A stretch of 12,130 bases of DNA. Source: an uncultured Ruminococcus sp. (lineage in GTDB: Bacteria > Bacillota_A > Clostridia > Oscillospirales > Ruminococcaceae). A program made the translations under genes and the position numbers. Positions 1 to 6,344 of this stretch are shown here, piece by piece. How positions within the stretch are numbered: position 1 is the stretch's first letter; every line of letters begins with the position of its first letter. Under the pieces are notes generated by a model that saw only the letters and a list, made by a program, of their open reading frames with translations, did not search any database and had not been told where the DNA came from. The stretch spans positions 1 through 12,130 of the forward strand of contig CACZPE010000116.1 in the NCBI GenBank assembly GCA_902782875.1, in the 5' to 3' direction.

Positions 1-294
1 ACCGAATGTGAAGTTGCAGGCACTCCCATGTCCGCAGAAAGAACCGTCGCAGATCTCAGAGGCAGGACCGCATCAGATGAAGGTATTGAATACATCACAG
101 ACGGCGAGCATCTTGAGGAAGCGCTTGTGATACTTATGGGCTCTTCAGGCAGAGTCACCGGTATTGCAATATCAGTCACCAACGGCCACGGCATAGCTCA
201 GGAAGCCAAGTGGGCAAAGAATGAAACCGACCTGTTCATCGGCCATTATCCCGGTGAATATACCGAAAAGCAGGCTCAGGGCATCCTTAACTAA
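1..294 (+). CDS. Type IV pilin-like protein, C-terminal part (5' end outside window)
   Basis: The reading frame is open from base 1 to the TAA at 292-294, so the visible 97 residues are the C-terminal part of a longer protein; the ATG at 28 is internal. No database family is visible in this fragment by itself. It is assigned by comparison with the complete prepilin just downstream: from 'DGEHLEEAL' to 'ETDLFIGHYP' about 25 of 55 residues are identical by eye, including a shared A-(K/R)-W-A-x-x-E-T-D-L-F-(I/V)-G-x-Y-P block. A Cys lies at residue 3 of the visible part. The missing 5' portion should encode a prepilin leader and hydrophobic helix like that of its neighbour. It is probably a secreted subunit of a type IV pilus or pseudopilus, co-transcribed with the next gene after a 30-nt gap. 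The pilin assignment is an inference from paralogy. Confidence 0.72.
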   Translation, partial: TECEVAGTPMSAERTVADLRGRTASDEGIEYITDGEHLEEALVILMGSSGRVTGIAISVTNGHGIAQEAKWAKNETDLFIGHYPGEYTEKQAQGILN

Positions 295-324
295 TTATTT
301 AAAAACAGACAGGAACACAAAACA

Positions 325-780
325 ATGAAAACAAAAGGATTCACACTTATAGAGATAATTGTTGTGATCGGAATAATCGCAGTACTCGCAGTGATACTCA
401 TCCCCTCTATGATAGCCTATACCAAAGAGTCCAAGATGAGCACCGCCAACACAAATGCAAAACTTGCATTTGAAAACGCAGCCACCTACTGTGTGCAGTG
501 TCAGTCAGGCCAGGGGCCGGTGGCACAGGGCAATTACAATGCGATACCCCTCAGGAATGACAACCCTGATACAGATTACTCAAGGGACGGAAATCATCTT
601 GCAGATGCACTCCAGGCCCTGATGGGAGCAAACGGCAACAAGTCGGGCTTTGCCTCTGTCAAGATCAGCGAAAAAGGCCTTCCGGAGGACGCAAGATGGG
701 CCCTTACCGAAACCGATTTATTCGTCGGAAGCTATCCCAACCGCACCAACAGTGAAGGCGAGCTGCCCCTTTTATATTGA
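325..780 (+). CDS. Type IV prepilin (type IV pilus major/minor pilin-like protein)
   Basis: A 151-residue precursor with a textbook class III signal: short basic leader MKTKG, prepilin-peptidase site between Gly5 and Phe6, Glu at mature position 5, then a hydrophobic helix to about residue 31 (GFTLIEIIVVIGIIAVLAV). The mature protein would be methylated at Phe and anchored in the membrane until assembly into a pilus fibre. After the helix come a Ser/Thr/Asn-rich stretch, a pair of cysteines (YCVQC, about residues 52-55) and a C-terminal domain ending in the ETDLFVGSYP block shared with the truncated upstream gene. An AGGA ribosome site lies about 10 nt before the ATG. Small pilins of this kind act in adhesion in ruminococci; here adhesion, secretion or DNA uptake cannot be told apart. 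Family membership is secure, role is not. Confidence 0.9.
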   Translation: MKTKGFTLIEIIVVIGIIAVLAVILIPSMIAYTKESKMSTANTNAKLAFENAATYCVQCQSGQGPVAQGNYNAIPLRNDNPDTDYSRDGNHLADALQALMGANGNKSGFASVKISEKGLPEDARWALTETDLFVGSYPNRTNSEGELPLLY

Positions 781-799
781 TCGCGATCCCCTTTATAAT
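771..799 (+). promoter_or_regulatory. Possible sigma-A promoter embedded in the pilin terminator
   Basis: TTTATA (771-776, 4 of 6 matches to TTGACA) and a perfect TATAAT (794-799) are separated by 17 nt. The -10 box lies in the 5' arm and loop of the hairpin. A start near 806 would leave a short leader of about 25 nt before the glycosyltransferase ATG and would omit the 5' arm, so this transcript could not form the hairpin. AT-rich hairpins can produce such matches by chance, so the call is weak. Confidence 0.3.
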
Positions 800-818
800 A
801 ATAAAGGGGATTATTTTA
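786..818 (+). terminator. Hairpin after pilin gene, probable intrinsic terminator or attenuator
   Basis: A perfect 11-bp inverted repeat (ATCCCCTTTAT at 786-796, its complement at 801-811) with a 4-nt loop begins 6 nt after the pilin stop codon. It is followed by TATTTTA, a short, imperfect T-rich tail. This could end or reduce pilin transcription before the glycosyltransferase gene. The stem is only moderately GC-rich, so partial read-through is plausible. Confidence 0.55.
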
Positions 819-830
819 CGGAGAAACATC

Positions 831-2618
831 ATGAAAAAAACACCATACCTGCTGCTCATACTTATAATCATCGCAGATATCGCACTCGTATCATACAACA
901 TAGTTTTCAGAAAGCAAGGCTCTTTCTCTGATGAGATATACAGCTTCGCACTTGCAAACAGCTATTACAAGCCGTTTGTCAACGCGAAGCCCGGCACCTC
1001 GATACTTGACGACAAGGCCTCATATGCCGCAAACACCGAAAACTACGGTGAATGGATCCCGGGCACCGTTATGCACGATTATATCACCGTGCAGAGAGGA
1101 GAACGCTTCTCCTACGGCTCGGTATACTATAATCAGTCACTTGATCACCATCCGCCGTTTTTCTATATGATACTGCATACGATATCCTCGTTTTCGCCGG
1201 ACAGCTTCTCCCTGTGGTACGGTTACGGCATAAACATAGTCTGCATTATCATCACACAGATAAGCATATACGCCGCAGCGGCCGCCGTCTGCAAAAACAA
1301 ATGGGCAGGGCTCTCCGCCTGCATACTCTATGCGGTATGCAACGGCAGCATCAGCACATTCGTACTGATAAGGCAGTATGCGCTGCTCACAGCACTGACA
1401 GCGGTGTTCTTAGCCCTGAATGCATGTATGTTCTCAGAAAAAAGCGAGAAGAACGACGTTCCCGTAAAGAAATATATACCCTTTATCGGGGCAGTATCGT
1501 TCCTGATATTCTACACAAACTATCCAGCCATAGAGCTTGTCGGAGCATTCACCGCCTGTGTGTGCCTGTATCTTCTGATAAACAGAAAGATAAAGCAGAT
1601 GTTCATATACGGCCTGACGGAAACAGCCGCACTGCTGCTTTTCTTTGCGGCATTCCCCGCATCCCTCTCAAAGCATATCGGCAACTACCTCGAATTCGAT
1701 ATGCCCTTTGACTTTATAACACAGTTCCGCTTTATGCTCCACTACACTCTGGTATTTACCATCGGGATAGTGGTGCAGTACTTCAGGAGCGCTACCGGCA
1801 AGATCCTGCCTGTAGTGCTTGTATGCCTGATACTTCTTCTGCTCCCTCTCTGCTATCTTTTCAGAAAGGAAAAATGGTTTCTCTCCCTTGTACGCAAGGC
1901 AAAGGACGGAATTAAGAAGATACCGCCGTTTCTGAAGCAGGCAAACTACGTGCCTCTTTTCTGTGTCATATCAGGCGCTTCATATCTCTGTGTACTTGCA
2001 AAGACCGTAGATGTCAGCAATACCCAGATAGAAACATGCAGATATGTATTTCTTCTCTATCCGATGGTGATGCTGCTCTTTGCCTGCATACTCCATCCGC
2101 TGCTGAAAAGGATACCTAAAATATCAGGGGCATCCCCCGCAATACTTGCGGTGCTCGCACTTTCTGTGGGTATATATACCCATACCGTTAATGATGTGCA
2201 GTTCCTGTTCCGCTGTCCGGATTATGTCGATCCTGCTCCCCTGGTGGAGGGAAAGAACTGTCTTGTGGTAATGGACGGCGTCAGAAAACAAGAACACAGC
2301 CCCGACATGGATACCGAGGATCTTTATCAGACATGGCGCGAAGCCTGCTATCCTTTCATACTCGACAAGGCGGACAGTATATTCTTCACATCGCTGTATT
2401 CCTTTGACTCGCATTTTGACAGCATGTCAGAAAAGCATATAGACTACGTTCTGATGCCCTTTGAATTCTATCTGAGAGAAGGAGAACAGCCCTCGGACGA
2501 AAGACCGCCCACACTGAATGACAAGATCGTGCTCCTAAACGGCGGATGTGAATATGAAGCCATCGGCATAGTCAATATACAGAGCGGATATAACGTGATA
2601 CTGAAGCTGAGCGAATAA
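831..2618 (+). CDS. GT-C family membrane glycosyltransferase (PMT/ArnT-like)
   Basis: A polytopic membrane protein of 595 residues with many hydrophobic segments. After the first membrane helix (about residues 5-23) comes an acidic pair in FSDEIYSFA (Asp34-Glu35), and after a loop of about 70 residues there is LDHHPPFFYMILH (105-117). This acidic motif after helix 1 followed by a D-x-H-P-P-hydrophobic motif is the layout of GT-C enzymes (GT39/GT83 class), which move a sugar from a lipid-phosphate carrier to an acceptor on the outer face of the membrane. The C-terminal ~130 residues form a soluble domain. The start at 831 is chosen over an in-frame TTG at 777 because GGAG at 820-823 sits 7 nt upstream and the protein then opens with a basic tip and hydrophobic helix. 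Position directly after pilin genes allows a role in pilin or envelope glycosylation, but donor and acceptor are unknown. Confidence 0.8.
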   Translation: MKKTPYLLLILIIIADIALVSYNIVFRKQGSFSDEIYSFALANSYYKPFVNAKPGTSILDDKASYAANTENYGEWIPGTVMHDYITVQRGERFSYGSVYYNQSLDHHPPFFYMILHTISSFSPDSFSLWYGYGINIVCIIITQISIYAAAAAVCKNKWAGLSACILYAVCNGSISTFVLIRQYALLTALTAVFLALNACMFSEKSEKNDVPVKKYIPFIGAVSFLIFYTNYPAIELVGAFTACVCLYLLINRKIKQMFIYGLTETAALLLFFAAFPASLSKHIGNYLEFDMPFDFITQFRFMLHYTLVFTIGIVVQYFRSATGKILPVVLVCLILLLLPLCYLFRKEKWFLSLVRKAKDGIKKIPPFLKQANYVPLFCVISGASYLCVLAKTVDVSNTQIETCRYVFLLYPMVMLLFACILHPLLKRIPKISGASPAILAVLALSVGIYTHTVNDVQFLFRCPDYVDPAPLVEGKNCLVVMDGVRKQEHSPDMDTEDLYQTWREACYPFILDKADSIFFTSLYSFDSHFDSMSEKHIDYVLMPFEFYLREGEQPSDERPPTLNDKIVLLNGGCEYEAIGIVNIQSGYNVILKLSE

Positions 2619-2620
2619 AT

Positions 2621-2660
2621 ATACCCGCAGTAATATCATTCAAGATATTACTGCGGGTAT
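2621..2660. terminator. Bidirectional intrinsic terminator between convergent genes
   Basis: A perfect 17-bp inverted repeat (2621-2637 with 2644-2660, loop ATTCAA) containing the core ACCCGCAG/CTGCGGGT. On the plus strand it is followed by TGTTTTATT; on the minus strand by ATTTATTC. It starts 2 nt after the glycosyltransferase stop and lies 14 nt beyond the typA stop, so it can end transcription from both sides. Confidence 0.92.
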
Positions 2661-2674
2661 TGTTTTATTCCGGA

Positions 2675-4495
2675 TTACTTTTCCTTAGCCCTTGTCTTGG
2701 CTCTGAGCGCGTTGTCGAGTATGCGCTTTCTTATCCTTATGGACTTGGGAGTAACTTCAAGCAGCTCATCATCTGCGATAAACTCAAGGCTGTCCTCAAG
2801 GGAAAGTCTCCTGGGCGGAACAAGTCTGAGCGCATCATCCGAGCCGCTGGCTCTGGTGTTGGTCAGATGCTTCTTCTTGCAGACATTGACCACAAGATCC
2901 TCCACCTTGGGGGATGCACCTACTACCATGCCCTCATATACGGGAGTGCCTGCGCCTATGAACAGCGCGCCTCTCTCCTGTGCATTGAAAAGGCCGTAGG
3001 TAACTGCTTCACCTGTCTCAAAGGATATCAGGGAGCCTGTGTTTCTTCTGGGGATATCACCCTTGTAAGGCTGATAGGAGTCGAGCACACTGCTCATAAC
3101 GCCCTCACCCTTTGTATCTGTGAGGAATTCGCTCTTATAGCCGAAAAGTCCTCTTGCGGGTATGAGGAATTCAAGACGCATACGGCTGCCCTGCGGATGC
3201 ATCGACTGCAGCTCGCCCTTTCTGGTACCCATCTTTTCCATGATGGTACCTGTGCTTTCCTCGGGAACGTCTATTACAAGGCGCTCCATAGGCTCGCACA
3301 TAACGCCGTCTATCTCCTTCATGAGCACCTTGGGAGTTGATACGCCGAGCTCATAGCCCTCTCTGCGCATATTCTCTATCAGTATCGACAGATGCATCTC
3401 GCCTCTGCCGCATACCCTGAAGGCATCTGTGCTGTCTGTATCGGATACACGCAGTGATACGTCACGGAGCACTTCCTTGTACAGTCTTTCGCGCAGCTGT
3501 CTGGATGTTACGAACTTGCCCTCTCTGCCTGCAAACGGACTGTCATTTACCGAGAAGGTCATCTCAACCGTGGGCTCGGATATCTTCACGAAGGGAAGCG
3601 GCTCATAGCAGTCGGTAGCACAGAGGGTATCACCGATGGTGATATTCTCTATTCCCGATATCCATACGATATCGCCGACGGTAGCCTCCTCCACATTTGC
3701 CTTGCCGAGGCCCTCTATCTGGCTCACAGTCACTATCTTGCTGTTATAGGGCTTGTGCAGCTCATGATAGTCGCCGACTGTGACCTGCTGATTTACCTTT
3801 ATCTTTCCTCTTTCGATCCTGCCTATACCGGTCCTGCCGACATAGTCGTTGTAGTCGATGGAGGATATCAGCATCTGGAGAGGGCCTTCCTCGTCACCCT
3901 CGGGTGCGGGGATATAGTCGAGTATGGTATCGAACAGGGGCTTGAGGTCCTTGCCCGGTTCATACTGGCTGATGGAGCAGGTGCCTGCACGGCCCGAGCA
4001 GAAGAGTACAGGGCTCTCGAGCTGTTCATCGTTTGCGTCGAGATCGAGAAGAAGCTCGAGCACCTCGTCGCCTATCTCGTCGAGTCTTGCATCAGGACGG
4101 TCTATCTTGTTTACTACGATAACTATCTTATGTCCGAGCTCAAGTGCCTTTGACAGCACGAATCTTGTCTGGGGCATAGGGCCCTCTGCAGCATCTACGA
4201 GCAGCAGAACGCCGTCAACCATCTTGAGTACGCGCTCCACCTCTCCGCCGAAATCGGCATGGCCCGGGGTGTCAATTATGTTTATCTTCACACCGTTGTA
4301 CATAACGGATGTGTTCTTTGCGAGTATGGTTATTCCTCTTTCCCTCTCTATATCATTGGAATCCATTACTCTTTCTTCTACAGTCTGATTTTCCCTGAAT
4401 GCGCCGCCCTGCTTGAGCATCTCGTCAACGAGAGTGGTCTTGCCGTGGTCAACGTGGGCGATGATAGCTATATTGCGCAGATCGTTCCTTACCAT
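2675..4495 (-). CDS. typA: Ribosome-associated translational GTPase TypA/BipA
   Basis: A full-length 606-residue translational GTPase. G motifs are in order: AHVDHGKT (13-20), RGITI (53-57), DTPGH (75-79) and NKID (129-132), followed by EF-G-like domains II, III and V and the TypA-specific C-terminal domain (typical text near the end: QERGALFIGAGTPVYEGMVVG). TypA binds the 70S ribosome at the EF-G site and helps 50S assembly and growth under stress such as cold. The ATG is supported by an AAAGGAAAG ribosome site a few nt upstream and by the conserved N terminus beginning just before the P-loop. It is a single-gene transcription unit, flanked by its own promoter and by terminators on both sides, and is unrelated to the sugar operon next to it. 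Confidence 0.97.
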   Translation of the reverse strand: MVRNDLRNIAIIAHVDHGKTTLVDEMLKQGGAFRENQTVEERVMDSNDIERERGITILAKNTSVMYNGVKINIIDTPGHADFGGEVERVLKMVDGVLLLVDAAEGPMPQTRFVLSKALELGHKIVIVVNKIDRPDARLDEIGDEVLELLLDLDANDEQLESPVLFCSGRAGTCSISQYEPGKDLKPLFDTILDYIPAPEGDEEGPLQMLISSIDYNDYVGRTGIGRIERGKIKVNQQVTVGDYHELHKPYNSKIVTVSQIEGLGKANVEEATVGDIVWISGIENITIGDTLCATDCYEPLPFVKISEPTVEMTFSVNDSPFAGREGKFVTSRQLRERLYKEVLRDVSLRVSDTDSTDAFRVCGRGEMHLSILIENMRREGYELGVSTPKVLMKEIDGVMCEPMERLVIDVPEESTGTIMEKMGTRKGELQSMHPQGSRMRLEFLIPARGLFGYKSEFLTDTKGEGVMSSVLDSYQPYKGDIPRRNTGSLISFETGEAVTYGLFNAQERGALFIGAGTPVYEGMVVGASPKVEDLVVNVCKKKHLTNTRASGSDDALRLVPPRRLSLEDSLEFIADDELLEVTPKSIRIRKRILDNALRAKTRAKEK

Positions 4496-4560
4496 ATTCT
4501 CACTTTCCTTTTATTATACTTATACATTACACAGTTTCATACATAAAAACACAACTATGA

Positions 4561-4589
4561 ATTATAGCACAGGCACATACTTATTGCAA
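4561..4589 (-). promoter_or_regulatory. Sigma-A-type promoter of typA
   Basis: Read on the minus strand: TTGCAA (-35, 4584-4589), a 17-nt spacer and a perfect TATAAT (-10, 4561-4566), preceded by TG one base upstream (extended -10, TGCTATAAT). Transcription would start near 4553, giving a leader of about 58 nt before the typA ATG. It lies between the terminator of the sugar operon and typA, which fits an independent housekeeping promoter. Confidence 0.78.
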
Positions 4590-4625
4590 GCGATTAACAA
4601 AAAGTTTTCACATACGCATAGAATA

Positions 4626-4643
4626 AGCGCCCTTGCGGGCGCT
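4626..4643 (-). terminator. Probable terminator of the heptose operon
   Basis: A perfect 7-bp GC-rich stem (AGCGCCC / GGGCGCT, 4-nt loop) lies 35 nt past the stop codon of the mutase-like gene. On the minus strand the tail is TATTCTATG, only moderately T-rich; on the plus strand it is GTTTTTG, though no plus-strand gene ends here. Together with the typA promoter just beyond, it marks the end of the operon. Confidence 0.62.
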
Positions 4644-4678
4644 GTTTTTGCGCAATATGCAGATAATCCGGTGTGGTA

Positions 4679-5938
4679 TCACATCTCCTGTGTGCAGAGC
4701 CTGCCGGTAAGCTCCATCGCATCACGTATGCACAGGTCCATATTGTTATAGTTCCATGTGCCCCAGCGGCCGAGGAGGTCAAAGCCCTCCACTGCGCCGA
4801 AATGCTCCTTGATCGCCGTGATATTCTTCCTGTAGTTCAGGTCATGGATGACATAGGCATATTTTGTGAACTCATAGTCGAGAGTCTCCTCATATCCCAG
4901 CTCCTCGGGGAGCACATCATGTGCCTTGTCAAGTCCCGTCACATCGAACCTGTCGCCGATTATCTCAAGAGCCGCCGCTCCCCTGCCCGTCTTCATATTC
5001 GCATGGGGCGTGAGTGCGCTCTGATAGCCGACTCTGTGGGAACGATACTGGTGAGACGGTATGTACAGCCATGTGATATCTGTCACAGGGCATTCAAAAA
5101 GCACCGTCGTCAGGCTGTTGAATTTCAGATCCCTGATATTATCTCTTATATTCTCGGGCAGATCCTTCATGACCTCTGCTATCACAGGCAGAGGGATAGT
5201 GCTTATGATATGGTCATACACCTCTTCATCATTGATGCACCATTTATTATCTGTCCTTCGTATGCTGGTAACGGGAGTATCCGTATGTATGTCCAGACCT
5301 TCTGCCACAGCATCCATAAACGACTGTATACCGCCGTCTATGGGATAGTAGAATGTGGAATGCGGCATTTTGCGCTCTGTGGGATCCTTGAGCAGCATGG
5401 ACTTTATGATCTCTTTCTTTGACGGAAGCGGCATCTTGCCCTGCATCCACTTTGTTTCCATCTGATCGAGAGGATATGCCCATATCTTCTCGTTATACGG
5501 TATCATGTAGTAGTCGCAGATCGCCCTGCCGAAATTCCATATCAGCCAGTCCTTGAAATTATCGGGCTCTTCGCCGTTCTGCGCAAGTATGAAATCATGT
5601 ACGCATTCTACCGCATCATCTGTATCAAGCTCGCAGAGAGAGAGCTCAAAGGGATACGAAACGTATTTGCCGTTGAAGTATATCTTGGCATTTCTTGCCG
5701 TGTACTGCCACTTGTCCTTGGGCATGACAGAAAATACCCAGTCCACTACCTCGGGCTTTTTTGAATTGAAGATATGACCGCCGTACGGGTCATAGAGTAT
5801 GCCGTCCTTGAATCTCGACCTTGCAAGACCACCGACTGCAGACTCCTTTTCATATACCGTGACATCATGTCCGTTGGCTCTGAGCATATTCGCCGCACTG
5901 AGGCCCGATATGCCCGCTCCCAATACCGCTATTTTCAT
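4679..5938 (-). CDS. UDP-galactopyranose mutase-like FAD flavoprotein
   Basis: A 419-residue flavoprotein. The N terminus has a Rossmann dinucleotide fold (AVLGAGISGLSAA, 4-16) followed by E30 and the GG motif VGGLARS (35-41). The rest follows UDP-galactopyranose mutase, with closest pattern to the larger, eukaryote-like branch as remembered: PYGGHIF (51-57), SYPFELS (94-100), DWLIWNFG...MIPYNEKIWAYPLDQM (130-160), an Arg in RVGYQS (302-307), and the C-terminal FAD block GRWGTWNYNNMD (390-401). These enzymes use reduced FAD to contract a nucleotide-bound pyranose to a furanose. Nearby genes make GDP-heptose, so the substrate may be a GDP-(6-deoxy)heptose rather than UDP-galactose. The ATG at 5938 follows an AAAGGAG site at 5-7 nt; an in-frame ATG 14 codons upstream is ignored. 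It is the last gene of the operon. A different amine-oxidase-like desaturase or oxidase activity cannot be excluded. Confidence 0.82.
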   Translation of the reverse strand: MKIAVLGAGISGLSAANMLRANGHDVTVYEKESAVGGLARSRFKDGILYDPYGGHIFNSKKPEVVDWVFSVMPKDKWQYTARNAKIYFNGKYVSYPFELSLCELDTDDAVECVHDFILAQNGEEPDNFKDWLIWNFGRAICDYYMIPYNEKIWAYPLDQMETKWMQGKMPLPSKKEIIKSMLLKDPTERKMPHSTFYYPIDGGIQSFMDAVAEGLDIHTDTPVTSIRRTDNKWCINDEEVYDHIISTIPLPVIAEVMKDLPENIRDNIRDLKFNSLTTVLFECPVTDITWLYIPSHQYRSHRVGYQSALTPHANMKTGRGAAALEIIGDRFDVTGLDKAHDVLPEELGYEETLDYEFTKYAYVIHDLNYRKNITAIKEHFGAVEGFDLLGRWGTWNYNNMDLCIRDAMELTGRLCTQEM

Positions 5939-5976
5939 AATAACTCCTTTGTACAAGATCCTTCCGGGCGTGATTA

Positions 5977-6333
5977 TCACTGCCAGATATCCTTTTCGGT
6001 CTCAGACAGCTCCACACCATTGCTGTACATCGATACGAGCACCGTATCCTCGGTATACTCAAATGTATGATATACATAGGGGTATATCAGGAACATATCT
6101 CCCTGATGCATGGTGTATTCCTCGGTTACGCCATCCCTGCTGACAGTCAGCCTGAATGATCCCTGTATGATATAGAAACCCTCTTCGTTATACTTGTGAT
6201 AATGTCCGCCGCGGACAGCACCGCCGACGGAGGTTATCACATTGACCTGCTTCCATCCGTCGTGTACGAGCTGTTTGAGACTGCCGGCTTCGTTCTCAAA
6301 GACAAAATCGGGTTCCAGCATTTTTATCAGCAT
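5977..6333 (-). CDS. Metallo-cupin, probable nucleotide-keto-sugar epimerase/isomerase
   Basis: A 118-residue single-domain cupin. Motif 1 is complete: G38-x5-H44-x-H46-x4-E51-x6-G58, and motif 2 supplies G78...P85-x3-H89, so a 3-His/1-Glu metal site is intact. The sequence pattern (GSLKQL near the start, RGGHYHKYNEEGFYIIQG) resembles the C-terminal cupin of CapF/WbjC-type enzymes, where a zinc cupin epimerises C3 of a 4-keto sugar, and also FdtA-like keto-isomerases. It sits 11 nt after the GMD-like dehydratase gene and 38 nt before the mutase-like gene. The likely job is therefore to epimerise or isomerise the 4-keto-6-deoxy-heptose made by the preceding enzyme. The start is supported by GTGAGG about 6 nt upstream. 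The fold is certain, the exact reaction is an inference. Confidence 0.78.
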   Translation of the reverse strand: MLIKMLEPDFVFENEAGSLKQLVHDGWKQVNVITSVGGAVRGGHYHKYNEEGFYIIQGSFRLTVSRDGVTEEYTMHQGDMFLIYPYVYHTFEYTEDTVLVSMYSNGVELSETEKDIWQ

Positions 6334-6344
6334 ATATACCTCAC

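Noticed and set aside
777..830. In-frame TTG start 18 codons upstream of the glycosyltransferase ATG
   Set aside because: It overlaps the pilin stop and runs through the hairpin; the ATG at 831 has a good ribosome site and gives a normal basic-then-hydrophobic N terminus.
2660..3340. Plus-strand open frame of 226 codons opposite typA
   Set aside because: It is antisense to conserved GTPase coding sequence, starts inside the terminator tail, and no domain is visible.
4513..4518. TATAAT on the minus strand 17 nt before the typA ATG
   Set aside because: A start from it would fall at the ribosome site, and there is no -35 match at proper spacing; the 4561-4589 promoter is far better.
5939..5980. 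14-residue N-terminal extension of the mutase-like protein
   Set aside because: It overlaps the end of the cupin gene and precedes the Rossmann strand that normally begins at the N terminus; AAAGGAG lies right before the ATG at 5938.
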